Source of the DNA: JBAYIE01 sp965279165
GTDB lineage: Bacteria; Bacteroidota; Bacteroidia; UKL13-3
NCBI GenBank assembly: GCA_965279165.1
Contig: OZ257140.1
Coordinates: forward strand, 434,001 to 498,000
DNA: 64,000 bases
Reading direction: 5' to 3'
Shown piece by piece: positions 53,901-62,911 of this stretch; position 1 is the stretch's first letter; every line of letters begins with the position of its first letter. A program made the position numbers and the translations under genes. A model generated the notes under the pieces. It searched no databases. It was given only the letters and a program-made list of their open reading frames with translations, and was not told the origin of the DNA.

Positions 53901-55291
53901 TGTAAAGCACTAATCTTCGTATTAAATTCTGAATTCAGGGTTTGTATATTAAATCCTTCTCCCTTAACCAACATTTGCAAACTTGTTTTCCCCAAATAAG
54001 ATTCCTGTCCAATCAAGGTTCCCATATCAAAACCAATTAATTCGATACTCCCCGAATAACTTGATTTATTGATATCATCAGCCAATTTCATATTTAAATC
54101 GGATCGTACTTTTCCGAGTTTGGTATCAAATTCTCCATACGCCACATAATCTTTAAAAAATCCGGTATAGTCGCCTTTAAATTTCATCACCCCAAGTTTG
54201 TTGAGCATCTCCGGAAGTTCTTGGTTAATCAAATAACTAATATCGCTTGTGGTTGTTCTTGCTTCCAAAAGATGTGCATCGATAAATGCATTGTCAATAT
54301 CGGGAAATCCACTAATCGAAACCCTTCCTTCCAACAAACTGGAAGTGCCATAAGAAAGACTGATATTTTTGGCTGTAAAATCTGCCACAGTTCCTTTAAA
54401 GTCGGTACTGGCGATAAACTTCTGATGCATGCCTTCTAAGGCCGGGGCGAAATAAGCAATATCGCGCATATCAATGGAGGCATTTCTTAACTTGCCTATC
54501 ATTAATACAGAGTCGTTGTATGCAGACATGGTATTCCAATCCCTGTATTCCATGCTGTAATAATTCCCAATATGGCTATACGGTGTTTTTAAATCGAGCT
54601 TACTAAACCACATTCCGGTAGACGAAATAATTGCATTGCATTTAAGATCCGACAGAGTAAATCCACTTCTTTCAATACCGCTGAGGGAGGTTATATCAAG
54701 AATTAAAGAATCGTCGATAATATGGAAATTATTTGCCACAATTCGGATATTCCCCATGTGCTCGTAAAACGGATCAAATCCGGTATCGGTTCTTTCTTTG
54801 GTAAAATCGGTCAACATAAACCTAGTATCGGTACATTCTACATCTCTGAAGAGCATATGAAAAGGTGGTCCGCCCGGCGTACTTTCTAACTTGTGCACGT
54901 AATCGAGCAGTACATTGATATTAAAAACTCCATCCTTATAGGTGGTTATTTTACATAATCCCTCCTCCACTTTCACATTCCGTAACTCAAAAAACATCGA
55001 ATCGATATTCACCTCTCCCAGATTAAATGTAAGCTTACCAACATAAAACAACGTATCCTTCTTTTGGTCGCCGAAATACACATTTTCCAAGGTAAAACTA
55101 CTGAAAGGATTATAACCAATATGGCCTATAGAAATGTTTGTATTAAATTGCGCACTGAGATATTGGGTTGTTTTTCCGCAAAGCCAGTTCTGAAAGGCAT
55201 TGCTGTTAAACAAAGCATATCCGAGTATTACCAAGCCCAGCAATAAACCCAGAATAGAATAAACCGTATATTTAATGGTTCTTTTTATCAA
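50909..55291 (-). CDS. tamB: Translocation/assembly module protein TamB-like
   Basis: About 1460-aa AsmA/TamB (DUF490) family protein: an N-terminal membrane helix (YTVYSILGLLLGLVILGYALF), long beta-rich repeats that form a lipid-transport groove, and the C-terminal DUF490 domain (FNMYGGVTIQEGDYNFTAM, FDLNFPEMS, NLGADNVALENTLATLRSNPDMMNQQVVSLMVFGKF). Carries phospholipid or assists outer-membrane protein assembly between inner and outer membranes. The frame extends to 55435, overlapping tsaD; TTG codons at 55291 or 55306 avoid that and were preferred. Divergent from tsaD. Confidence 0.88.
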   Translation of the reverse strand: MIKRTIKYTVYSILGLLLGLVILGYALFNSNAFQNWLCGKTTQYLSAQFNTNISIGHIGYNPFSSFTLENVYFGDQKKDTLFYVGKLTFNLGEVNIDSMFFELRNVKVEEGLCKITTYKDGVFNINVLLDYVHKLESTPGGPPFHMLFRDVECTDTRFMLTDFTKERTDTGFDPFYEHMGNIRIVANNFHIIDDSLILDITSLSGIERSGFTLSDLKCNAIISSTGMWFSKLDLKTPYSHIGNYYSMEYRDWNTMSAYNDSVLMIGKLRNASIDMRDIAYFAPALEGMHQKFIASTDFKGTVADFTAKNISLSYGTSSLLEGRVSISGFPDIDNAFIDAHLLEARTTTSDISYLINQELPEMLNKLGVMKFKGDYTGFFKDYVAYGEFDTKLGKVRSDLNMKLADDINKSSYSGSIELIGFDMGTLIGQESYLGKTSLQMLVKGEGFNIQTLNSEFNTKISALHANHYDYENITVIGKLNKKMFNGDLIVKDTNLMLSFGGIIDFNNEIPLYRFKSKIERAFLNPLHIDTSNTIVSADIDMDFAYNSLDENKGQIAIKNILCIKNGRDYRIDHVVLQSDFSGNKRHIKFNSDQIDCTLDGEINITTLLPSLKNVYTGLFPGYFVKSDLQNSQQNFDYELHIRNTRTLSALFVFNYSLEGLVLKGKFNTAKSILTMDLGIDHLLYNGYDLGSINSELSTVKHKADFNLSIDHINQKDTLVLRNLNITANATLNNLVTGVFINDTANHIFADCISKAVFKPSGIEVVFDSSSFEFRKYPFNIGQSSKLVINNTQIDFNQVLIKNNAQQILFTGFYDLKGQHNVRADMVNIDLSIINAVYRRSNIRFGGISNGALQLKGNQGINFLDAYLNITALKLDNDIIGDFSITSNYNEKQKRFMVYAKSVSGKLKNLEFGGYLETSSKPYNINMNVSFDESPLNSFQAFLKDQLYIFEGTGSAKCKITGNLKDYSLSGKVYLNDVKTRVEYLKTVYTFGTVLSLDKTSIQLKPTKLMDVNGNSALLTGSVKHNSFNNIVFDIHLNNLKKFMVLNTTFNDNSLYYGTGLVSGDMKITGPVLDIVMDARIRTEAGTQFNIPLGNSSDGENQLMKFINTDTLTKVDNIIQLTKLYGFSMNLFVEVTPAAEIQIIMDAVNDDKIRGTGRGTLKMELTRQGQFNMYGGVTIQEGDYNFTAMKKVLNKKFILKKGGTILWAGNPLQASMDISGVYKVRKTSVADIIPYVDEASYNDSKSRRIPVECLLYLKGNLLSPDIKFDLNFPEMSINLGADNVALENTLATLRSNPDMMNQQVVSLMVFGKFVPMNDKANTGGNINAGVSNTISDLVSKQVNKGVEQLVPGLDFNVDVQYGAQQKPQYIVSASQKLFDNRLEVQASYDINTYNNNFLTQYNIRKDGSLKFRAFSKRNTGIDQTYNKNITIQGVGLYYTKEFDRFSELFRSKQDTKATNIN

Positions 55292-55343
55292 ATCGCTAAA
55301 AATCAAAAATACAACACATAAACCAACATAACAACAGCAACCA

Positions 55344-56357
55344 TTGAGCCAGAAATCCATTACCATCCTTGCTATCGAATCCTCCTGCGACGATACTGCT
55401 GTAGCCATTATACAGAACGGCATCATATTATGCAATCGTATAGCCGGTCAAAAAATACATGAGGAATATGGTGGTGTTGTACCGGAACTGGCATCCAGGG
55501 CACATTTGCAAAACCTGATTCCCTTGGTAGATACCGCTATCAAAGAAGCCGGTATAGAAGCTAAAAATCTGGATGCAATAGCTTTTACTTCCGGACCAGG
55601 CTTACTTGGATCCTTGCTTGTTGGCGTTTCGTTTGCGAAATCCTATGCCTTAGCCTTAGGAATCCCGCTAATTGCTGTAAACCATATGGAAGCACATATT
55701 ATGGCACATTTTATTGATGAACCCAAACCTAGCTTTCCGTTTTTGTGTTTAACCGTATCGGGTGGACATACGATGATTACCCGTAAAGATGGCTACTTTA
55801 CCGGAGAGGTATTGGGTAAAACACTTGATGATGCAGCAGGTGAGGCGTTTGATAAGTCGGCCAAAATGCTCGGTTTACCTTATCCCGGCGGTCCCTTGAT
55901 TGATTTGTATGCACAAAAAGGTAACCCGGCTGCTTTCTCTTTTGCCAATCCTCGAATTGGAGGGTACGATTTTAGTTTTAGCGGTATAAAAACTTCTGTT
56001 TTGTATTTTTTACAAGAAAAAACAAAAGAAAATCCCGCCTTTATTCAGAAAAACTTGCACGATCTATGTGCATCGATTCAATTTACCATCATTCGGCATT
56101 TGATGCAAAAACTGGTTTTAAGCTCCAAAGAAACAGGCATCAAAGAAATTGCAATTGCCGGTGGTGTTTCTGCTAATTCGCAGTTGAGGAAAGAATTGGA
56201 GGAACTGGGAAAGGCGAAAAACTGGAAAACGTATATTCCTGCATTCGAATATTGTACCGATAACGCTGCAATGGTAGCAATAACAGCACATTTCAAATAT
56301 TTGGAGGGAAACTTTACCAGCCAGGAAATCACTGCTCATGCGGGAAGTAGTCAGTAG
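55344..56357 (+). CDS. tsaD: tRNA N6-adenosine threonylcarbamoyltransferase TsaD
   Basis: 337 aa, ASKHA fold, transfers threonylcarbamoyl to A37 of ANN-reading tRNAs with TsaB and TsaE. ILAIESSCDDTA, VPELASRAHL, metal histidines H114 and H118 in NHMEAH, SGGHTMI, AGGVSANSQLR and CTDNAAM are all present. The start is TTG at 55344: no ATG lies between it and ESSCDD. Divergent from tamB with ~50 bp between. The C-terminus ends in the start of a heptad array. Confidence 0.97.
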   Translation: MSQKSITILAIESSCDDTAVAIIQNGIILCNRIAGQKIHEEYGGVVPELASRAHLQNLIPLVDTAIKEAGIEAKNLDAIAFTSGPGLLGSLLVGVSFAKSYALALGIPLIAVNHMEAHIMAHFIDEPKPSFPFLCLTVSGGHTMITRKDGYFTGEVLGKTLDDAAGEAFDKSAKMLGLPYPGGPLIDLYAQKGNPAAFSFANPRIGGYDFSFSGIKTSVLYFLQEKTKENPAFIQKNLHDLCASIQFTIIRHLMQKLVLSSKETGIKEIAIAGGVSANSQLRKELEELGKAKNWKTYIPAFEYCTDNAAMVAITAHFKYLEGNFTSQEITAHAGSSQ

Positions 56358-56575
56358 GCATTGGTCAGAGGTCATTGGTCAGAGGTCATTAGTCATTGGT
56401 CAATTGTTTGTTCAATATTAACCGTGATCTGTGAACCGTGAACTGTGATCCATTAACTGTGAACTGTTAACTGTGAACTGTGAACCGTGATCTGTGATCC
56501 GTGAACCGTGATCCGTGATCCGTTAACTGTGAACCGTTAACTGTGATCTGTGAACCGTGATCCGCACTCTCAAAT
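56351..56575. repeat. Heptad array between tsaD and the Mpo1-like gene
   Basis: Two sets: TCATTGG/TCAGAGG (56360-56400) from the tsaD stop, then ~20 heptamers of ACTGTGA, ACCGTGA, TCCGTGA, ACTGTTA and TCTGTGA (56420-56565). The longest array in the window. Confidence 0.9.
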
Positions 56576-56592
56576 CAATTTCCCCTGTTTAC

Positions 56593-57051
56593 CTAAACTT
56601 TAATTCCAAGTTTCTTGTAAATAAATGCCAGCAACCAGGCCGGACCAACAAGTAAAAACTGTAAATCCTTTAGAAAAGATGGTTTTTTTCCCTCTATTTT
56701 ATGGCCTATAAACTGACCAACCCATGCCAGTACAAAAATAATAAGAGCAGGTTGCCAAATTGGAAAAGGCAGAACTTTTTTAATGACAAAGGCAACCATC
56801 ATACATATAACTGTAAAAGCTCCCATTCCTATGGCTATCGAAAATGACTTTGAAACGTAGAATAACAAAGCCAAGGTAAAAACAGCTGTTGTAAATGATA
56901 TCCCTGTACTTAAACGGGCTTGTATGATAAAACAAACCAACGAAAAATAGATCAAAGGCACACAAATCCAATGGATTAATTTATTGGTTTGATTTTGATG
57001 GCTTTCGCCATATTCGTCGAGGAGGTTTTGCATGGATTTCATACTCATCAA
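56593..57051 (-). CDS. Mpo1-like (DUF962) membrane protein
   Basis: 152 aa with four hydrophobic helices. The signature residues are in NQTNKLIHWICVPLIYFS near the N-terminus and GHKIEGKKPSFLKDLQFLLVGPAWL near the C-terminus; the histidines bind iron in yeast Mpo1, a dioxygenase of 2-hydroxy fatty acids from phytosphingosine. A role in fatty acid alpha-oxidation is inferred. ATGs at 57051, 57048 and 57039 compete. Convergent with tsaD, divergent from gatB. Confidence 0.85.
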   Translation of the reverse strand: MMSMKSMQNLLDEYGESHQNQTNKLIHWICVPLIYFSLVCFIIQARLSTGISFTTAVFTLALLFYVSKSFSIAIGMGAFTVICMMVAFVIKKVLPFPIWQPALIIFVLAWVGQFIGHKIEGKKPSFLKDLQFLLVGPAWLLAFIYKKLGIKV

Positions 57052-57093
57052 TTTATAAATCGAATATAATCACAACAAACCATCTATTTCAAT

Positions 57094-57101
57094 TATTTTC
57101 G
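57094..57101 (+). promoter_or_regulatory. Candidate -7 element for gatB
   Basis: TATTTTCG, the same near-consensus octamer as before the alpha-oxoamine synthase gene at 16542, 24 bp before the gatB ATG. Confidence 0.35.
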
Positions 57102-57125
57102 CATTTTAACAGCAGGTTAATCCGT

Positions 57126-58580
57126 ATGACAATTTACGATAAATATGAAGCCGTAATCGGTTTGGAAGTACATGCACAGATGCTAACCAAAAGCAAGGCA
57201 TATTGTGCAGATTCGATTGAATATGGCGCTTCTCCAAATACACAGGTAAGTCCTATATCTTTGGGACACCCCGGAACATTACCCGTTCACAACAAGGAAG
57301 CGGTAAAATATGCCATTAAAATGGGTATTGCTTGTGGTTGTACCATTGCCCCGTATAACTACTATGCACGTAAAAATTATTTTTATGCAGATTTGCCAAA
57401 AGGATATCAAATTTCGCAAGACAAAACACCAATTTGTACCGGAGGATCGGTAGAAGTAAAGTTGAAAGATGGTAGCGTAAAACAAATAGGCATTACCCGT
57501 ATTCATATGGAAGAGGATACCGGAAAGAGTATGCACGACCAAGATGTATATGATACCTTGATTGATTATAATCGTGCCGGTACTGCATTGATTGAAATAG
57601 TAACGGAGCCGGATATAAGAACAGGAGAAGAAGCTTACCAATATGTTACGGAAATAAGAAAATTGGTAAGATATTTAGACATATGTGATGGCAATATGGA
57701 AGAAGGTTCGATGCGTTGTGATGCCAATGTTTCGGTACGATTAAAAAACGCACCTGAATTTGGGGTGAAGGTGGAAGTAAAAAACATGAACTCGATTCGA
57801 AATGTGCAACGTGCAATCGATTTTGAAATTAAAAGACAGATTGATGCCCTTGAATCAAAAGAGAAAATATACCAGGAAACGCGCACGTTTGAAGCAACCA
57901 AAGGAGTAACCATTGTTATGCGTACGAAAGAAGGTGCCAGTGATTACCGCTATTTCCCCGAACCGGATTTGCCACCTTTACAAATAACACCTAAATTTAT
58001 TGAAGGGGTAAAAGCACAGATGCCTGATCTACCAAAAGTTTTGTTCGAACGTTTTACCCATACTTACGGATTGAGTGCTTATGATGCAAACGTATTAACT
58101 GAATCGAAAGATGTTGCCGAATATTTCGAAATTTTACTTAAACATACCGGCAATATCAAAGCTGCAGCGAATTGGGTAATGGTGCATATTAAAGGCCATT
58201 TGAATGAGCAAGCCATCGACATGAAAGATTTTGAATTACAACCGGCTAAAATAGCAGAGATAATTGCCTTGATAGATTCTGGCAAAATCAGCAATTCGGT
58301 TGCCTCTCAAAAAATATTTCCTGTGATGTTACACGAACACCATAAAAGTGCCTTAGAAATTGCCGAATCGCTTAATTTATTACAGGATAACAATGCTGAT
58401 GAGTTGCAGGAAATCATTAACCAAGCTATCGCAAAATATCCGGAGAAAGTAATTGAATATAAGGCCGGCAAGATTTCATTGGTAGCCTTATTTATGGGCG
58501 AAGTAATGAAACTGAGCAAAGGCAAAGCCGATCCGAAGATGGCAAGTAAACTGGTAAAAGAAACCCTTGATAAAATCTAA
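57126..58580 (+). CDS. gatB: Aspartyl/glutamyl-tRNA amidotransferase subunit B
   Basis: Phosphorylates Glu- or Asp-tRNA and transfers ammonia from GatA to make Gln-tRNA-Gln or Asn-tRNA-Asn. 484 aa: VIGLEVHAQ at the start, the YYARKNYFYADLPKGYQISQ segment, the GxxRIHMEEDTGKS motif, EEGSMRCDANVSVR, and a C-terminal YqeY-like tail domain. gatA and gatC are not in the window. Followed 4 nt later by the TlpA-like lipoprotein gene. Confidence 0.97.
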   Translation: MTIYDKYEAVIGLEVHAQMLTKSKAYCADSIEYGASPNTQVSPISLGHPGTLPVHNKEAVKYAIKMGIACGCTIAPYNYYARKNYFYADLPKGYQISQDKTPICTGGSVEVKLKDGSVKQIGITRIHMEEDTGKSMHDQDVYDTLIDYNRAGTALIEIVTEPDIRTGEEAYQYVTEIRKLVRYLDICDGNMEEGSMRCDANVSVRLKNAPEFGVKVEVKNMNSIRNVQRAIDFEIKRQIDALESKEKIYQETRTFEATKGVTIVMRTKEGASDYRYFPEPDLPPLQITPKFIEGVKAQMPDLPKVLFERFTHTYGLSAYDANVLTESKDVAEYFEILLKHTGNIKAAANWVMVHIKGHLNEQAIDMKDFELQPAKIAEIIALIDSGKISNSVASQKIFPVMLHEHHKSALEIAESLNLLQDNNADELQEIINQAIAKYPEKVIEYKAGKISLVALFMGEVMKLSKGKADPKMASKLVKETLDKI

Positions 58581-58584
58581 ATCC

Positions 58585-59700
58585 ATGAGAAGAATTCTTT
58601 ATTTCACAATCATCGTTTTGTTACTGCAATCATGTTCTGATTCAACTTCCGATAAACAAGGGTACCATATACGTGGCGTAGTGAAAAATATGGTAGATAA
58701 AACTATATCAATCAGCGAACTTACTCCAAAGGGTTTGGTTGTGATGGACACCGCAACGGTTAATCCCGACGGTAGTTTTGACTTATCCGGCACCATTAGA
58801 GAGAAAACATTTTGTACCATTAACCTGCCGGGTGGTAGTATTGTATTGGTAATCGATTCGGCATCAGAAATAATGCTATCACTGGATGCATCCAATACCG
58901 ATAGCTATGGTATTAAAGGATCACTTGATAGTGAAACCTTACGGAAGTTGCTTCAGGTTAATGCATCCTATATTAAACAAGTTCAACGTATCGAAACAAA
59001 ATATGCAGCCCTTAGCAGCAATGTTCCTTCGCCTGCAATGCAGGAACAAATTCGTAAAGATTATGATTCGATTATGCTTAACCGCAAAACAGAATTGCAA
59101 CAATTTGCCTTGGATCATACCGAATCAATCCTCCCCTATTTTGTAACCAACTTTTTAATGCCCGAAAGTGATTTTACTTTCTTAGATCAAATAGATCGGC
59201 AATTGTTCACCAAATTCAGGGACTCGAAGTATGCACATGAACACCATGTACGTGTCGAAAAGTTAAGGAGAACCGCAGAAGGCAGTATGGCCCCGGATAT
59301 TGTTTTACCCGATCTTTTTGGCAAAAGAATGGCGCTATCTTCCTTAAGAGGTAAATATATTTTAATCGATTTTTGGGCTTCATGGTGTAGACCATGTCGT
59401 GAAGAAAGTCCAAACCTGATTGCCCTTTACAACAAAAACAAAGGATTTGGATTTGATATCCTGAGTGTTTCTTTAGATGATAACAAAGACGCTTGGAATA
59501 AAGCCATCAACGACGATCATTTGTTATGGAACCATGTTTCTGATCTAAAGAAATGGAACTCCATTGTGGTTGAACAATACAATATTGAATCGATTCCTTT
59601 TACGGTTTTGATAAACAAAGACGGTAAAATAATTGCTAAGAATTTACGAGGCGAAGCATTGGCAAAGAAGGTGGAGGAAGCAATAAAACTGGGGCTGTAA
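58585..59700 (+). CDS. TlpA-like thioredoxin lipoprotein with DUF4369
   Basis: 371 aa. Lipobox LLQSC (Cys ~14), an N-terminal DUF4369 domain (YHIRGVVKNMVDKTISI, GSIVLVIDSASEI), a helical linker, and an AhpC-TSA/redoxin domain with WCRPC (C268, C271) in LIDFWASWCRPCREESP. A membrane-bound periplasmic thiol-disulfide oxidoreductase. ATG at 58585 starts the lipoprotein signal; the frame from 58567 would overlap gatB. Cotranscribed with gatB, which has no obvious functional link. Confidence 0.92.
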   Translation: MRRILYFTIIVLLLQSCSDSTSDKQGYHIRGVVKNMVDKTISISELTPKGLVVMDTATVNPDGSFDLSGTIREKTFCTINLPGGSIVLVIDSASEIMLSLDASNTDSYGIKGSLDSETLRKLLQVNASYIKQVQRIETKYAALSSNVPSPAMQEQIRKDYDSIMLNRKTELQQFALDHTESILPYFVTNFLMPESDFTFLDQIDRQLFTKFRDSKYAHEHHVRVEKLRRTAEGSMAPDIVLPDLFGKRMALSSLRGKYILIDFWASWCRPCREESPNLIALYNKNKGFGFDILSVSLDDNKDAWNKAINDDHLLWNHVSDLKKWNSIVVEQYNIESIPFTVLINKDGKIIAKNLRGEALAKKVEEAIKLGL

Positions 59701-59745
59701 GTATTTTTTTTAGTGCTGGGTGTTTTAGTGCTGGGTGTTTTAGTT
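59698..59745. repeat. 15-mer quasi-repeat after the TlpA-like gene
   Basis: Two and a half copies of TTTTAGTGCTGGGTG starting ~10 bp after the stop codon; the same words as at 2601-2640. Confidence 0.8.
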
Positions 59746-59835
59746 CGTCAATGATAAAGCAGCCGCGTTTTTAAAGTTAGATGATTATACGAATACGCAA
59801 TTGGTAATTCATCATTCCTCTTTTGCAACAAATCA

Positions 59836-61782
59836 TTAGTCAATGGTGCAATAATAGATGCATAGATCATCTATGTAAAAATTTCTTAAACCTTTATTCC
59901 AAAAGTAAAAATTAACAGCATAGTCGTTGCTGTATTCGTTGGTATATAGAACCTGTCTTAACACACAAGAATTCCATTCTTTTAATTTTATTGGTTGGTT
60001 AAAACTTAATCCGTACCAAGCTATCATTTTATTTGCGCTCTTCACATCCAAAACCGGAACAATATCCACCAAGGAGTCATTAGGATAAAACTTAAAATGT
60101 ATTTCCACCATTTTAAATTTTTCTGAATTATTAATATCCATTCCTCTTTTTGTAACCATTGGACCGTATTCAAAAGATTTATCAAATGAAAGCGAAGATT
60201 GCCCTGAATAAAAAACTTTCCGGGTAATCATAGATTGATCTTTCGGACTAAAATTATCAAAATCATAGCAAACAGAATCCGTTTTTAAAAAATCAACAAG
60301 TAAACCAAAATCTGTGACGGTATCGGTTTTGATAGCACTACTTACCGAATCATCTACGGTGCCTTTCATAAATATCCAGGTCTCAAAACTTCTTTCTTTT
60401 TGATAATATTGAAAATGTTTTATTGGAGTAATATTGGTATCCGAAAAAAGTAATTCGATGGGCGTCATACCTTCATAACTCGAAAAATGTGAGTCCCAAA
60501 CAATAAATGTACTATCATCCAATTGGTTTAAATGTTCCCTTCCCAACGACCACATCAACATCGCTTTTTCTTCCTCAAAAGGATCCAAATCGGCTGCAAT
60601 GGCAAAATGTGGATGCTGATAAAAAACTTTTTTACTTTTTACCGATGGGTCACTGAAAAATTTGGCAGCTTCATTTAACACAGTTTGTTCGCCGGTAAAT
60701 TTAAACGGATAATAACTTTGACTAAACGGTGTTTGTACTACAAAAGTGACTACAATACAAAGTCCGATTAATTCAACGAATAAAAATTTAGAAGAAAGTG
60801 AAAAGCTAAATAAATTCAATCCTCTCAGTGCCAATAACGCTGAACAAGGAATTAAAACTGCCATATAGCGGAGCATTCCTAAATTATTAGTTATCCCCGG
60901 AAAAGAATACAAAAAACTATGCAAAACCAAACATCCTAAGAAACCACCAAAAATGAGTACGACTTCCTCTAGAAAAAACTCTTTTGTAATTCTATGCTGT
61001 TTAAATTTAAATAGAAAAAACAGCAAACAACAAATTCCAATTAAAAGAAGCAAGGAATAAAGAGTTCCCCAAATTTCTTGATAATGGGTAATAAAATGAA
61101 AAGCACTTCCCTTCATTCCCTCATAACCTTCACCTCTAAATTTGTAGTTGTTGGTGATAAGCCAAAACAAATCTTTATAATAAAAATAGCCTACAATACT
61201 ATAAATTATGGTTGCAAGAAAAACAAACGGTACTGCATAAAATCTTTTGCGAATTAGCAAGACTAGAACAAATAATGGGAGAATAACATAGGCTTCCGGC
61301 CTTATAAATGGCAGATAAGAAACCACTATTGCACCAAATACAAATCGCTTTTCAAGAATTAACCATATTGAAAAGATAAACAAGAAGCCAAAAAAGATCT
61401 CCGTTAAACCCGAATTTATAACAGCAAAATAAATGGGAGAAAAGAACACTAAAACCGGCAATATCCATGCGTTTTTAAGGTTTAATTTATTGGCAATTCT
61501 ATAGATAAGCAATGCGGTAAACAAAGCACAAATTGCCTGAAAACAGCTCATTCCTTTTAGTCCGAACTGTGCAAATGGTGAGCTGATTAACGTAAAAAAT
61601 GGCTTACCCCATAAATCAAGAAATAAGTGTGGATGCAACCAAGAATAACGTGCAATTAAATAATGTTGTATGCCATCACCGGCGTCGAAGGTCACATCAA
61701 CCGACAAGACAATCCATAAAACAAAAATAAAGGAACAGAAAAGTATCCCGTAAAAAAGGAGTTTGTCTGTTTTCCTGTTCAT
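59836..61782 (-). CDS. GT-C-like multi-spanning membrane protein
   Basis: 648 aa: about 10-12 transmembrane helices in the first ~370 residues, then a ~275-residue soluble C-terminal part. The first loop carries VDVTFDAGDGIQHYLIARY, an acidic motif placed like the catalytic aspartate of GT-C (PMT/ArnT-type) glycosyltransferases, and a later FIRPEAYVILPL segment. Likely transfers a sugar from a polyprenyl donor on the outer face of the membrane; donor and acceptor unknown. No linked glycan cluster. Confidence 0.65.
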   Translation of the reverse strand: MNRKTDKLLFYGILFCSFIFVLWIVLSVDVTFDAGDGIQHYLIARYSWLHPHLFLDLWGKPFFTLISSPFAQFGLKGMSCFQAICALFTALLIYRIANKLNLKNAWILPVLVFFSPIYFAVINSGLTEIFFGFLFIFSIWLILEKRFVFGAIVVSYLPFIRPEAYVILPLFVLVLLIRKRFYAVPFVFLATIIYSIVGYFYYKDLFWLITNNYKFRGEGYEGMKGSAFHFITHYQEIWGTLYSLLLLIGICCLLFFLFKFKQHRITKEFFLEEVVLIFGGFLGCLVLHSFLYSFPGITNNLGMLRYMAVLIPCSALLALRGLNLFSFSLSSKFLFVELIGLCIVVTFVVQTPFSQSYYPFKFTGEQTVLNEAAKFFSDPSVKSKKVFYQHPHFAIAADLDPFEEEKAMLMWSLGREHLNQLDDSTFIVWDSHFSSYEGMTPIELLFSDTNITPIKHFQYYQKERSFETWIFMKGTVDDSVSSAIKTDTVTDFGLLVDFLKTDSVCYDFDNFSPKDQSMITRKVFYSGQSSLSFDKSFEYGPMVTKRGMDINNSEKFKMVEIHFKFYPNDSLVDIVPVLDVKSANKMIAWYGLSFNQPIKLKEWNSCVLRQVLYTNEYSNDYAVNFYFWNKGLRNFYIDDLCIYYCTID

Positions 61783-61806
61783 TTGTATTTATCTAGCTTG
61801 AACTAA

Positions 61807-62301
61807 CTACCTAATCTTATAAAAGTTATAATCCGTATTAGGAATATTATCCGCAATACCTAAACAACGGGCGATGGTAATCACTTGGCCTCTATGATAG
61901 GTACTGTGGTTGATAACATGGATTATGTATTCGAAACGATTTAAATTATTTTTGGCCCAAGGTGTATTTAGCGACAAAATTTCCAAGAGATTTTCTTCTG
62001 TAAATGCAGACAAATCAGCAAGCATATATTGGGATTGCAGTTTAATTTCTTTTAAATTATCTAATGCTTGATTGGATTTTACAGACCAATCAAAATTGGT
62101 GGTATCCTTACTTGTAACAAATTGCACCCAAAATTTTTGTGCACGCAAAATATGCTGTATGGTATTATCGATGCTGTTGAAACTGGATGGTATTTCCTTA
62201 TACATTAACGCTTCATCCATGGTTAGTAACCAATCTGCAATTTTTGTATTTGCCCATGCATTATATCCGGCATAACTTCTAATTAAATTCTGTAATCCCA
62301 T
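61807..62301 (-). CDS. DinB family protein
   Basis: 164-aa four-helix bundle. DinB/YfiT metal-site pattern: H in NTIQHILRAQKFW and the pair in HVINHSTYHRGQ. YAGYNAWANTKIADWL is the typical first helix. Members are thiol-dependent metalloenzymes or of unknown role. 24 nt downstream is the GT-C-like gene start on the same strand. Confidence 0.9.
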   Translation of the reverse strand: MGLQNLIRSYAGYNAWANTKIADWLLTMDEALMYKEIPSSFNSIDNTIQHILRAQKFWVQFVTSKDTTNFDWSVKSNQALDNLKEIKLQSQYMLADLSAFTEENLLEILSLNTPWAKNNLNRFEYIIHVINHSTYHRGQVITIARCLGIADNIPNTDYNFYKIR

Positions 62302-62390
62302 AAAGTTTCAAATTGCTGTAAGTGAATAAATAAAGGTTATTGAAACGAACAAAGAAAGATTTAAGTGCTTATTCGGATTTTTCCTTGAAA

Positions 62391-62807
62391 TTACTTTTCG
62401 GATTCGACATAAGCTTTAAAATTATCTAAAATAGATTGCCAGCCTCCTTGTTGCATCTCTACCGGATTTTCGTCTTCCGGATCAAATGTTTCGATTACCC
62501 TGGTATTGTTTCCTTCCCTTGAAAATAGAATTTCAACTTTTCTTCCGTCTTCCATAACATAGGCGATAATTTCTAACTGTATTACCTTGGTATATACACC
62601 TCCGAAATCAAATCCAAAACTACCATCTTTTGCTTCCATACGCGTAGTAAATGTTCCGCCAATCCGGAGATCGTTTTCTGCTTTAGGTGCACACCAGTCG
62701 GAAGACGCAAAACACCATTGGGTTATATGAGAAGGGTTGGTCCAGTATTCCCAAACATTTTCAATAGGACTATCAATAACGGCGCTAACAGTAATCGGGT
62801 TTTTCAT
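62391..62807 (-). CDS. SRPBCC (AHSA1-like) protein
   Basis: 138-aa START-like fold: an N-terminal strand ITVSAVIDSPIENVWEYWTNPSHITQWCF, an internal GGTFTTRMEAKDG and a last helix GGWQSILDNFKAYVE. Typical of Activator of Hsp90 ATPase-like/polyketide-cyclase proteins. A small-ligand binder; function unknown. Same strand as DinB and possibly cotranscribed. Confidence 0.88.
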   Translation of the reverse strand: MKNPITVSAVIDSPIENVWEYWTNPSHITQWCFASSDWCAPKAENDLRIGGTFTTRMEAKDGSFGFDFGGVYTKVIQLEIIAYVMEDGRKVEILFSREGNNTRVIETFDPEDENPVEMQQGGWQSILDNFKAYVESEK

Positions 62808-62911
62808 ACTTAAGTTTTTTTGTTGAATTATAAATCGTTTAAAAAATGTGGTAAATCAGGAATAAGCAATTCTAATCGAATTTAATGTTAAATGGAGAAA
62901 TACAAAGGGAT

